DNA of 5,171 nt, from contig JAGLYS010000174.1 of assembly GCA_023132105.1 (NCBI GenBank), positions 1 to 5,171 of the forward strand. The letters run 5' to 3'. A program made the translations under genes and the position numbers. Shown here one piece after another: positions 1-5,171 of this stretch (within the stretch, counting starts at the first letter, position 1; every line of letters begins with the position of its first letter). The notes under the pieces are model-generated. The model did not search any database and was not told where the DNA came from. It saw nothing but the letters and a program-made list of their open reading frames with translations. The DNA is from Caldifarciminota bacterium. Lineage in GTDB: Bacteria > Hydrothermota > 32-111 > QNBC01.

Positions 1-33
1 GAGAACCACCACGAATTCACGAATAATGAGAAA

Positions 34-67
34 TAGACGCCAGACGTCAGACATCAGACACCAGCCG
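34..67 (+). repeat. Heptamer tandem repeat CAGACNN, block A
   Basis: Period-7 tandem repeat with five fixed bases and two variable ones. The units are TAGACGC, CAGACGT, CAGACAT, CAGACAC, then a terminal CAGCCG. It sits inside the first copy of the 51-bp direct repeat. There are no unique spacers, so it is not a CRISPR. Cyanobacterial STRR elements are also heptameric, but no homology is implied. Confidence 0.8.
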
Positions 68-206
68 AGAAGGGGATATAGAAAAATAAAAACGAATTAC
101 ACGAAGGGGAAGGGAACATTTTTATATTGATTTCACGAATTGGAGAGGAATTGCACGAAAGGAGAAGGGGATAATTTTTATATTTAATTTCACGAATGAT
201 GAGAAA

Positions 207-240
207 TAGACATCAGACGACAGACATCAGACGCCAGCCG
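207..240 (+). repeat. Heptamer tandem repeat CAGACNN, block B
   Basis: Second heptamer block, in the second copy of the 51-bp direct repeat. The units are TAGACAT, CAGACGA, CAGACAT, CAGACGC, then CAGCCG. Unit number and terminal unit match block A; the differences fall almost only at the two variable positions of each unit. Either these positions diverge faster or units have been exchanged. Confidence 0.8.
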
Positions 241-278
241 AAAAGGGAGAAGAGAAGGGAATAATTATTCTATTTATC

Positions 279-354
279 GTAGAGACGCAAAATCTTGCGT
301 CTCATTGATATCTGGTGTTTATAGAACATTAGACGCAAAATATTGCGTCTCTAC
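279..354. repeat. REP-like double-hairpin element
   Basis: Two short perfect hairpins lie close together. The first has arms GAGACGCAA (282-290) and TTGCGTCTC (295-303) with loop AATC. The second has arms AGACGCAA (331-338) and TTGCGTCT (343-350) with loop AATA. The outer ends also form a 12-bp terminal inverted repeat: GTAGAGACGCAA at 279-290 and its reverse complement at 343-354. This architecture is typical of paired REP elements (BIMEs) or a very small MITE. Neither hairpin is followed by a T-run, so an intrinsic terminator is unlikely. No REP-associated transposase gene is in the window. Confidence 0.75.
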
Positions 355-369
355 AAAGAATTTCAATAT

Positions 370-433
370 GAGATGCTTCGCCTGCCTGTGCATGTTCGCA
401 CGCAGACAGGTCGTTCCACTCCTCGCAATGACA
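370..433 (-). repeat. Composite palindromic repeat with a nested 30-bp unit
   Basis: On the minus strand this reads TGTCATTGCGAGGAG, then TGGAACGA, a 30-bp imperfect palindrome, and CGAAGCATCTC. The outer parts (370-380 and 411-433) resemble a dispersed repeat that I recall from many unrelated bacterial genomes, of the type TCATTGCGAGGAG...CGAAGCAATCTC. Removing 381-410 joins the two halves into an almost canonical copy, short of one base. The removed unit starts CCTGCCTG and ends CAGACAGG, so it can fold on itself. Recognition of the outer repeat is from memory. A short open frame across 305-502 consists of this repeat material and is not a gene. Confidence 0.65.
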
Positions 434-498
434 TTGATAGGTTTGATAAAACCGGTTAGTATTTCTCTACCTATCTACCTAATTTCAAGAATTTATAC

Positions 499-527
499 TT
501 GACCAAAGTGTATTGAATACTTATCAT
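499..527 (+). promoter_or_regulatory. Predicted sigma70-type promoter of nadE
   Basis: A -35 box TTGACC (499-504) is separated by exactly 17 bases from a -10 box TATCAT (522-527); each box differs from consensus at one position. Transcription would start near 533-535, giving a leader of only about 14 bases that still includes the ribosome binding site at 536-541. Such a short leader leaves no room for a riboswitch. The 434-498 stretch upstream shows no other recognisable element. Confidence 0.65.
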
Positions 528-535
528 AAGGTTAT

Positions 536-541
536 AAGGAG
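536..541 (+). promoter_or_regulatory. Ribosome binding site of nadE
   Basis: AAGGAG, a near-ideal Shine-Dalgarno sequence, lies 6 bases before the ATG at 548. It fixes the nadE start and falls directly after the predicted transcription start. Confidence 0.8.
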
Positions 542-547
542 AAAGTT

Positions 548-2290
548 ATGAATAAACTCAGGGTTGCTATTGCCCAATTAAATACAACAGTTGGGGATAT
601 TTCAGGCAACACAAGTAAAGCAATGTCCTATATAGAACAGGCAGATAAAAAGCAATCCGATATTATAATATTTCCCGAACTAACTATAACGGGTTATCCA
701 CCTGAGGATCTTTTATTTAGAAAGGATTTTATTCAAGCGAATCTACATGCATTAAATGAAATTGTTGAATTTTCAAAGAATAGGGATATGCTTATTGTTA
801 TAGGTTTTGTTGATTCGGATGTTTATTTGTATAATGCGGCAGCAACTATATATAAAGGGGAAATAATCGATATTTATCATAAGATTCGTTTGCCTAATTA
901 TGGTGTTTTTGATGAAAAGAGATATTTTAAATCAGGAAATAAAATCTCGATAATTAAATATAAAAATATAAGGATAGGTATTACGATATGTGAAGATATA
1001 TGGTATCCAAAAGGTCCGGATTTTTATGAAGCATTATCGGGTGATGCAGAGATGATTGTTAATATCAGTGCTTCTCCCTATACAATCGGTAAAAATAGAA
1101 AGAGAACCGAAATGATGAGGACAAAAAGTAAAGATAATATTATAAAAATAGCATATTGTAATCTTGTCGGAGGACAGGACGAACTTGTATTCGATGGCAA
1201 TAGTATGATTATTGATGAAAAGGGGGCTATAGTTGCAAAATTACATTCATTTACTGAATGTCTCGATATAGGAGATGTATTATTTTCTGATGTCTTAAAC
1301 AGAAGGTTGAAGGATATAAATATAAAGGGTTCGAGAAAGGAAGAAATAATATCTCCATACAAATTAATATATTCGTCAATAGATAATGCAAAGAGGGAAA
1401 AAATCGATGACTTATTGTTTCAGATTGGAAAAACTATGGAATCCGAAGAGGAAGAAATATTTAACTGTCTTGTTTGCGGAACAGAGGATTATATAAGAAA
1501 AAACGGTTTCAAGCATGCTATAATTGCGATAAGCGGGGGAATTGATTCTGCTATTGTTGCTGTTATTGCCGTAAAAGCACTGGGAAGTGAAAATGTAACG
1601 GGGATCTTTATGCCATCACAGTTCACCGAATCGATTAGTAAAAGGGATGCAAAAAAGTTATGCAATAATCTTGGTATAGAATTGATTGAAAAACCTATAG
1701 AACCAATATTTAATATGTATTTAACATTTTTAAATGATATTTTCAAAGATTTACCTTTTGGTGTTGCAGAGGAAAATTTGCAGGCAAGAATAAGAGGAAA
1801 TCTTGTTATGGCTCTATCCAATAAATTCGGATGGCTGGTATTAACCACAGGTAATAAGAGCGAAATGAGTGTAGGATATGCAACTTTATATGGTGATATG
1901 GCAGGTGGATTTGCCGTTATTAAAGATGTAACGAAAACCTGTCTTTATAAGATTGCCAATTGGGTAAATGAGAGATGGGACCTAATTCCGGAATCGATAA
2001 TTGAGAGACCACCTACGGCAGAGTTAAGACCTAATCAGAAGGACACTGATTCATTGCCACCTTATGAGATACTTGATCCAATATTGAAGGCATATATAGA
2101 AGAGGACAAAAGTAAAGCGGAAATAGAATCAATGGGATATGATAAATCATCTGTTAATAAGGTTATCAATCTTATAATAGGGAATGAATATAAAAGAAGA
2201 CAAGCACCTGTCGGGATTAAAATAACTGAAAGATCATTTGGAAGGGACAGAAGATATCCGATAACAAACAAATTCAAACCACCGAAATAG
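548..2290 (+). CDS. nadE: Glutamine-dependent NAD+ synthetase
   Basis: Cytosolic enzyme for the last step of NAD+ synthesis: deamido-NAD+ + ATP + glutamine gives NAD+, AMP, PPi and glutamate. The 580-residue protein has both domains of the glutamine-hydrolysing type. The N-terminal nitrilase-like amidase (about 1-260) shows the catalytic triad E44 (FPEL), K112 (HKIRLPNYG) and C148 (ITICEDIW), which releases ammonia. The C-terminal synthetase (about 300-580) has the PP-loop SGGIDS (329-334), QARIRGN (412-418), TTGNKSE (433-439), YGDMAGGFAVIKDV (448-461) and RPPTAELRPNQ (487-497), which bind ATP and deamido-NAD+. Length and motif order are normal, with no sign of damage. The start is supported by AAGGAG and by the N-terminus LRVAIAQLN, normal for the family. 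From memory it resembles the Thermotoga maritima enzyme. The next gene follows 10 bases after the stop, so the two probably share a transcript. Confidence 0.97.
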   Translation: MNKLRVAIAQLNTTVGDISGNTSKAMSYIEQADKKQSDIIIFPELTITGYPPEDLLFRKDFIQANLHALNEIVEFSKNRDMLIVIGFVDSDVYLYNAAATIYKGEIIDIYHKIRLPNYGVFDEKRYFKSGNKISIIKYKNIRIGITICEDIWYPKGPDFYEALSGDAEMIVNISASPYTIGKNRKRTEMMRTKSKDNIIKIAYCNLVGGQDELVFDGNSMIIDEKGAIVAKLHSFTECLDIGDVLFSDVLNRRLKDINIKGSRKEEIISPYKLIYSSIDNAKREKIDDLLFQIGKTMESEEEEIFNCLVCGTEDYIRKNGFKHAIIAISGGIDSAIVAVIAVKALGSENVTGIFMPSQFTESISKRDAKKLCNNLGIELIEKPIEPIFNMYLTFLNDIFKDLPFGVAEENLQARIRGNLVMALSNKFGWLVLTTGNKSEMSVGYATLYGDMAGGFAVIKDVTKTCLYKIANWVNERWDLIPESIIERPPTAELRPNQKDTDSLPPYEILDPILKAYIEEDKSKAEIESMGYDKSSVNKVINLIIGNEYKRRQAPVGIKITERSFGRDRRYPITNKFKPPK

Positions 2291-2300
2291 AGTTAAATAT

Positions 2301-3557
2301 ATGAAAAAAACAATATTATCCATACCTTTAATAATTCTATTGATTTTTTCAGGATGTAATTTCGGTAATTTAAAATCCAATACCGGTAAGATGTATAAAG
2401 TGATTGGTAAACCTTATATTTCCTCCGTTAAAAAAGATTCGGAAGCTTATAATAGTGGCATTGGACCCGGAGACTACATTACAAGTTTGAATAGACAAAA
2501 AACAAGGAGGGTAGCGGATATTTTTCAAATTGTTGATTCACTAAAGGGAGGGAAGATTGACATTGTGTATAGAAGAAAAGGTATGCTATTAAAAATTACA
2601 TTAAATAATGGATTTTCAGGTATAAGATTTCAAGAAAGATTGTACCCTTCTTCCCTGGGTTTTGTAATTTACGATATTGCAAATTCTATAAACAAAAAAT
2701 TACCTTATGATCTATGCTCTGCTATTGCAGGCGATATATTTATGTTTACAGCTTCTGAACAAAAAAATATCGATATGTGGAATAATTCCGTTGGAGAGCA
2801 AAACATTCAATTTGCAGGAGAGGTACTTGGTATAGAAATAACACCTGTATATGCTATTCCCCCACTTGGTATAAGCGAGGGAATAGGGAATAGGAAACAG
2901 GAATTTGATAAAAATCTGGAACATATCAAGCGTTTTTTGCATCATACTGTTCTTATCATTCATGGAGGTTTTTCTCATCCGTTTGAAAATAATTGGGGAA
3001 TAGCCGATTCGATAAGCAATGATACGCTATTTGCTTATACTATTGGTTGTGGTGGTAGGATGCTCCCCGTAGTAAATGCTCCGGGAAGTATATTTTCCCT
3101 GGAATTAACGGGAAATGCTATAAACAGGGATATATTCATTAAAGATATTATTGCAAATATTGTTTCGCTTTATAACACAGACAGTAGTGTGTACGGATGG
3201 AAAAACGGATTTAAAGCATATGAAGTTTTAATGTCGATGATTTTGGATTCGGATAAATCTTCATATAATATATTCGATAAAGTTATATTTGAGAAATTTT
3301 GGGAAATTTACAGAACCAATAGGAAAAGTGAAAACTCATTTCTATACTATTCGGGTATTTTAAAAAGAAAACATCTCAGGAAACAGATAGAAAATATCAT
3401 TACAATCAATAATAAGATAATCAGAATAAGATTACCTGAAATTGATAGTTTAAAAAATACCGAGTATACATCTGATTATGTAAAATATCTTTATAAGATA
3501 ATGGATCTGGATAATCAGCGAATAAAGTCCTATAAGTATATATTGAAATATTATTAA
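2301..3557 (+). CDS. PDZ-domain lipoprotein with a possible C39/papain-like C-terminal region
   Basis: Predicted secreted, lipid-anchored protein of 418 residues and unknown function. Residues 1-18 form a signal peptide (MKK, hydrophobic core, FSG) ending in a lipobox with C19 as the lipidated cysteine. Residues about 31-104 look like a bacterial HtrA/RseP-type PDZ domain: SSVKKDSEAYNSGIGPGDYI (41-60) followed by LNRQ, then the strand and helix pattern expected. Trypsin-like or S41 protease motifs are absent, so it is not HtrA or a Ctp protease. Residues about 118-380 are less clear. A cysteine in LPYDLC (C139), then HTVLIIHGG (215-223), NNWGIA (230-235) and GFKAYEVLMSM (303-313), follow the order I associate with C39-like/BtrH_N papain-fold proteins, but catalytic residues cannot be assigned. 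The upstream ribosome site is weak (GAG at 2290-2292), so translation is probably coupled to nadE. The signal peptide supports this start. Confidence 0.8.
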   Translation: MKKTILSIPLIILLIFSGCNFGNLKSNTGKMYKVIGKPYISSVKKDSEAYNSGIGPGDYITSLNRQKTRRVADIFQIVDSLKGGKIDIVYRRKGMLLKITLNNGFSGIRFQERLYPSSLGFVIYDIANSINKKLPYDLCSAIAGDIFMFTASEQKNIDMWNNSVGEQNIQFAGEVLGIEITPVYAIPPLGISEGIGNRKQEFDKNLEHIKRFLHHTVLIIHGGFSHPFENNWGIADSISNDTLFAYTIGCGGRMLPVVNAPGSIFSLELTGNAINRDIFIKDIIANIVSLYNTDSSVYGWKNGFKAYEVLMSMILDSDKSSYNIFDKVIFEKFWEIYRTNRKSENSFLYYSGILKRKHLRKQIENIITINNKIIRIRLPEIDSLKNTEYTSDYVKYLYKIMDLDNQRIKSYKYILKYY

Positions 3558-3567
3558 TATCTTTATT

Positions 3568-3693
3568 GGAAAAGGGGAGAGAGAGATCCACAACGAATTC
3601 ATAGAAACAAGTTGCAAGTAACAAGTGGCAAGTTGCAAGTGAGAGAGGGAAAGGAACAACGAATTGCACGAACAGAAGGGAGGGGGGATAATT
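3568..3693. repeat. Second copy of the modular intergenic repeat, with a different heptamer core
   Basis: The order of modules matches 6-120: CCACAACGAATTCA (3588-3601; 13 of 14 identical to 6-19), a TAGAAA stretch, a heptamer block (3608-3640), a purine tract, AACGAATTGCACGAA (3658-3672; compare 91-105) and a second purine-rich tract ending GATAATT (3687-3693; compare 170-176). The polypurine run at 3568-3586 precedes it. The edges clearly belong to one family, whereas the core heptamer is CAAGTNN instead of CAGACNN. It lies between the lipoprotein gene and the sirtuin promoter. No reading frame here looks coding. Confidence 0.75.
3608..3640 (+). repeat. Heptamer tandem repeat CAAGTNN
   Basis: Four full units, CAAGTTG, CAAGTAA, CAAGTGG and CAAGTTG, and a partial CAAGT, in exact 7-base register. 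As in the CAGACNN blocks, five bases are fixed and the last two vary. There are no spacers and no coding potential. Confidence 0.85.
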
Positions 3694-3708
3694 AGAACAG
3701 AGAGGAAT

Positions 3709-3739
3709 GGATTTAATCCTTTCCTACCTGCTTAAATCC
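3709..3739. promoter_or_regulatory. Inverted repeat upstream of the sirtuin promoter
   Basis: Perfect 8-bp arms GGATTTAA (3709-3716) and TTAAATCC (3732-3739) with a 15-base spacer, ending 11 bases before the -35 box. It could be an operator for a dimeric regulator or a weak terminator for the nadE transcript. The stem is mostly A/T and the following sequence (CTGTGGTTGTTTTG) is not a proper T-run, so I favour the operator or chance over a terminator. No better terminator is visible in 3558-3785. Confidence 0.35.
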
Positions 3740-3750
3740 CTGTGGTTGTT

Positions 3751-3779
3751 TTGACATATCAAATATTCTTTGTTATATT
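3751..3779 (+). promoter_or_regulatory. Near-consensus sigma70 promoter of the sirtuin gene
   Basis: Perfect -35 box TTGACA (3751-3756), 17-base spacer, -10 box TATATT (3774-3779; one mismatch), and a TGT directly before the -10, which fits the extended -10 motif. With a normal 6-7 base discriminator, transcription begins at 3786-3787, on the ATG of the next gene. A second TTGACA at 3781-3786 has no matching -10 box. Confidence 0.75.
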
Positions 3780-3785
3780 CTTGAC

Positions 3786-4538
3786 ATGAATTATAAACAT
3801 ATTGCAAATTTAATTTCTAATGCAAAAAGAATAACGGTAATAACAGGTGCAGGTATTTCAACAGTGTCAGGTATCCCGGATTTTAGAGGTAAGATAGGTA
3901 TTTACACAACAGGAGAATATGATCCGTACAAGACATTTGATATAGACTATTTTAAACAGGATCCCTCATATTTTCAAAGGTTTGCCAAAGGTTTTGTTGA
4001 AATTCTTGAGAAGGCTAAACCTTCCGGGATGCATAAATTTATAGCTATGCTTGAATTAGAAGGCAAATTGGAAGCTGTAATTACGCAAAACATTGACGGA
4101 TTGCATAAAAAGGCAGGTAATTCAAAGATATATACCGTTCATGGAACGATAGAGCAGGGGCATTGTTTAGAATGTCATAAAGCTTATACATTTAAAGAGA
4201 TGAAAAGTATTTATTTAAATGACAGAAGTCCCTTTTGCAATGTATGTGGAGGGGGGATTAAACCGGATGTTGTTTTCTTTGGTGAACAGGTGATGTTTAT
4301 TAAAGAATCTATAAATGCGGTAAGAAATTGTGATTTACTTCTAATATGTGGAACAAGCCTTCAGGTAGCTCCCGTAAGTAATTTTCCCTACTATGTTAAA
4401 CCTGATGTCGGTATTATTGTAATAAATATGGGGGATGTAATGATTGATAATCGAAATGTCATAAGAATAAATGATGAACTTGAAAAGGCAGCTGCAATAC
4501 TTTTTAAAGAGGTGTTTAATGAGGATATTAGCGATTAA
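3786..4538 (+). CDS. Sir2-family NAD+-dependent protein deacylase (sirtuin, class U type)
   Basis: Cytosolic enzyme that removes acyl groups from lysine side chains while splitting NAD+ into nicotinamide and O-acyl-ADP-ribose. The 250 residues carry the full sirtuin set: GAGIS (21-25) and GIPDFRG (29-35) for NAD+ binding, TQNIDGLH (100-107), catalytic H119 (VHG), zinc cysteines C127, C130, C151 and C154, VVFFGE (162-167), CGTSLQV (188-194) and INMGD (213-217). From memory the region FDIDYFKQDPSYFQRFAK (51-68) closely matches Thermotoga maritima Sir2Tm, and the catalytic and zinc residues keep a constant offset of three from it. The Tyr-x-x-Arg pair of class III desuccinylases is not seen, so acetyl-lysine is the likelier substrate. 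The ATG lies where family members normally start. No ribosome binding site precedes it, and the promoter predicts a leaderless mRNA. It overlaps the next gene by 20 bases. Confidence 0.95.
   Translation: MNYKHIANLISNAKRITVITGAGISTVSGIPDFRGKIGIYTTGEYDPYKTFDIDYFKQDPSYFQRFAKGFVEILEKAKPSGMHKFIAMLELEGKLEAVITQNIDGLHKKAGNSKIYTVHGTIEQGHCLECHKAYTFKEMKSIYLNDRSPFCNVCGGGIKPDVVFFGEQVMFIKESINAVRNCDLLLICGTSLQVAPVSNFPYYVKPDVGIIVINMGDVMIDNRNVIRINDELEKAAAILFKEVFNEDISD
4509..4514 (+). promoter_or_regulatory. Ribosome binding site of the glycosyltransferase, inside the sirtuin gene
   Basis: GAGGTG, complementary to the 16S anti-Shine-Dalgarno core, lies 4 bases before the ATG at 4519, within the last codons of the sirtuin gene. 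It supports that start and translational coupling of the two overlapping genes. Confidence 0.65.
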
Positions 4539-5171
4539 TTGGCGTGATATTAACAATCCGCTTTCGGGAGGAGCGGAGATACATCTGCACGAAATATTAA
4601 AATACATCGTAAATAATGGAAATAAAGTGACACAAATATCTACATTATTTAAAGGGGCTGAAAAGGAAGATATAATAGACGGTATAAGAATAATCAGAGG
4701 GGGAGGAGAATTATATTTTAACTTTGCTGTTCCCACACTTGTAAGAGAAGAAATGAGAAGGAATTGTTATGACATTATTATCGATGATATTAACAAGGTT
4801 CCATTCTATTCTCCTTTATATGTAAATAAACCCGTATTGGCTGTTATTCCTCATATTTTCGGTAAAACTATATATAATCAAGCAGATCCGTTATCAGCGA
4901 CATATGTTTATCTTTCCGAATTACCAATCAGGAAGGTTTATAAAAATGCGTATTTTGAGGTTATTTCAAAAAGCACCGAAGATGATATTGTAAGGAGAGG
5001 AATTCCCCGTAATAGAATAAAAACCATTGAATGTGGTGTAGATCATAATTTGTATAAATTACCTAAAAATCGTAAAAAGCCAAATGAAAAAACAATTGTT
5101 TATGTCGGAAGAATAAAAAAATATAAAAGTGTTGATCATATTGTAAAAGCTATGCCCTATATATTAAAACG
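4519..5171 (+). CDS. GT4-type glycosyltransferase, N-terminal part (runs off the window)
   Basis: The open frame continues to the last base, giving 217 codons and two extra bases, so the C-terminal part is missing. It looks like a GT-B fold retaining glycosyltransferase of family GT4, which transfers a sugar from a nucleotide donor, usually to a lipid-linked or polysaccharide acceptor at the inner face of the membrane. Visible signs are MRILAINWRD (1-10), the acceptor-side glycine motif PLSGGAEIHLHE (14-25), an N-terminal Rossmann-like domain (about 1-180), VISKSTEDDIVRRGIP (148-163), the linker ECGVDHNLY (171-179), and YVGRIKKYKSVDHIVKA (195-211), which opens the donor-binding domain. The EX7E donor motif would lie beyond the window. 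The start has a GAGGTG site and overlaps the sirtuin stop by 20 bases in another frame. Acceptor and sugar cannot be told. A surface-glycan locus may follow. Confidence 0.88.
   Translation, partial: MRILAINWRDINNPLSGGAEIHLHEILKYIVNNGNKVTQISTLFKGAEKEDIIDGIRIIRGGGELYFNFAVPTLVREEMRRNCYDIIIDDINKVPFYSPLYVNKPVLAVIPHIFGKTIYNQADPLSATYVYLSELPIRKVYKNAYFEVISKSTEDDIVRRGIPRNRIKTIECGVDHNLYKLPKNRKKPNEKTIVYVGRIKKYKSVDHIVKAMPYILK

Larger units (their letters stand above)
1..262. repeat. Imperfect intergenic repeat array (CACGAATT / polypurine / heptamer modules)
   Basis: Non-coding region built from recurring modules. CACGAAT-type motifs occur at 10-24, 92-105, 134-140, 153-159 and 191-197. A 51-bp direct repeat (18-68 and 191-241) matches at 46 positions by eye and carries the heptamer blocks. 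A second direct repeat of about 30 bp (112-140 and 168-197) starts with GGGA, passes through ATTTTTATATT and ends in TTTCACGAAT. Purine-only tracts such as 240-261 separate the modules. I see no credible reading frame. The same module order returns at 3568-3693, so this is an interspersed family and not a purely local duplication. Its function is unknown; the left end may extend beyond the window. Confidence 0.8.

Noticed and set aside
34..240. Possible CRISPR array
   Set aside because: The repeat unit is 7 bp, tandem and without spacers, and no cas gene is present.
282..303. First hairpin as a rho-independent terminator of an upstream gene
   Set aside because: It is not followed by a T-run on either strand and is repeated 49 bases later as part of a paired element.
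305..502. Open frame of 65 codons on the plus strand
   Set aside because: It crosses the second REP hairpin and the composite palindromic repeat, has no ribosome binding site and no recognisable product; its sequence is explained by the repeats.
434..547. NAD+-sensing riboswitch (nadA motif) ahead of nadE
   Set aside because: The predicted leader is only about 14 bases and is largely the ribosome binding site, leaving no space for an aptamer.
1078..1362. Minus-strand open frames inside nadE (also at 1489-1848 and 2062-2277)
   Set aside because: They lie opposite an intact, strongly recognised nadE and show no family motifs; they are antisense shadows.
3421..3669. Minus-strand open frames across the lipoprotein end and the heptamer block
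   Set aside because: The Leu/Ala/Thr/Cys-rich N-terminal repeats come from translating the CAAGTNN heptamers in reverse; no ribosome site or homology is evident.
3781..3786. Second TTGACA as a separate -35 box
   Set aside because: No -10-like hexamer lies 16-18 bases downstream; it overlaps the sirtuin start codon and is probably chance.
4341..4736. Minus-strand open frame across the sirtuin-glycosyltransferase junction
   Set aside because: It is antisense to two well-supported overlapping genes and has no recognisable motif.

Overview
The window comes from an AT-rich bacterial chromosome, with frequent ATA isoleucine and AGA/AGG arginine codons. It probably belongs to a Gram-negative or deep-branching lineage. 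Two clean TTGACA/TATAAT-type promoters argue against Bacteroidota, whose housekeeping promoters look different. From memory, the NadE and the sirtuin both resemble their Thermotoga maritima counterparts. Together with the dense intergenic repeats this would suit an uncultured candidate phylum (WOR-3-like or similar), but the taxonomic guess is weak.

Layout: 1-547 has no gene. It holds an imperfect repeat array (CACGAATT motifs, polypurine tracts, two blocks of a 7-bp tandem repeat), then a double-hairpin REP-like element (279-354), then a composite repeat in which a 30-bp imperfect palindrome splits a second repeat (370-433), then a sigma70-type promoter and a strong ribosome binding site. 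Next come nadE (glutamine-dependent NAD+ synthetase) and, 10 bases later, a lipoprotein with a PDZ domain and a long C-terminal region that may be a degenerate papain/C39-like fold. A 228-bp spacer (3558-3785) repeats the modular design of the first repeat region but carries a different 7-bp core. It ends in an inverted repeat and a near-consensus promoter whose predicted start falls on the ATG of a class U sirtuin, so that mRNA may be leaderless. The sirtuin gene overlaps by 20 bases a GT4-type glycosyltransferase that runs off the window.

Functionally, nadE makes NAD+ and the sirtuin consumes it, but they appear to be in two separate transcription units. The glycosyltransferase points to a downstream cell-surface polysaccharide or glycolipid locus. 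The coding content is conventional. The most unusual material is the modular repeat family flanking the nadE-lipoprotein unit and the predicted leaderless sirtuin transcript.
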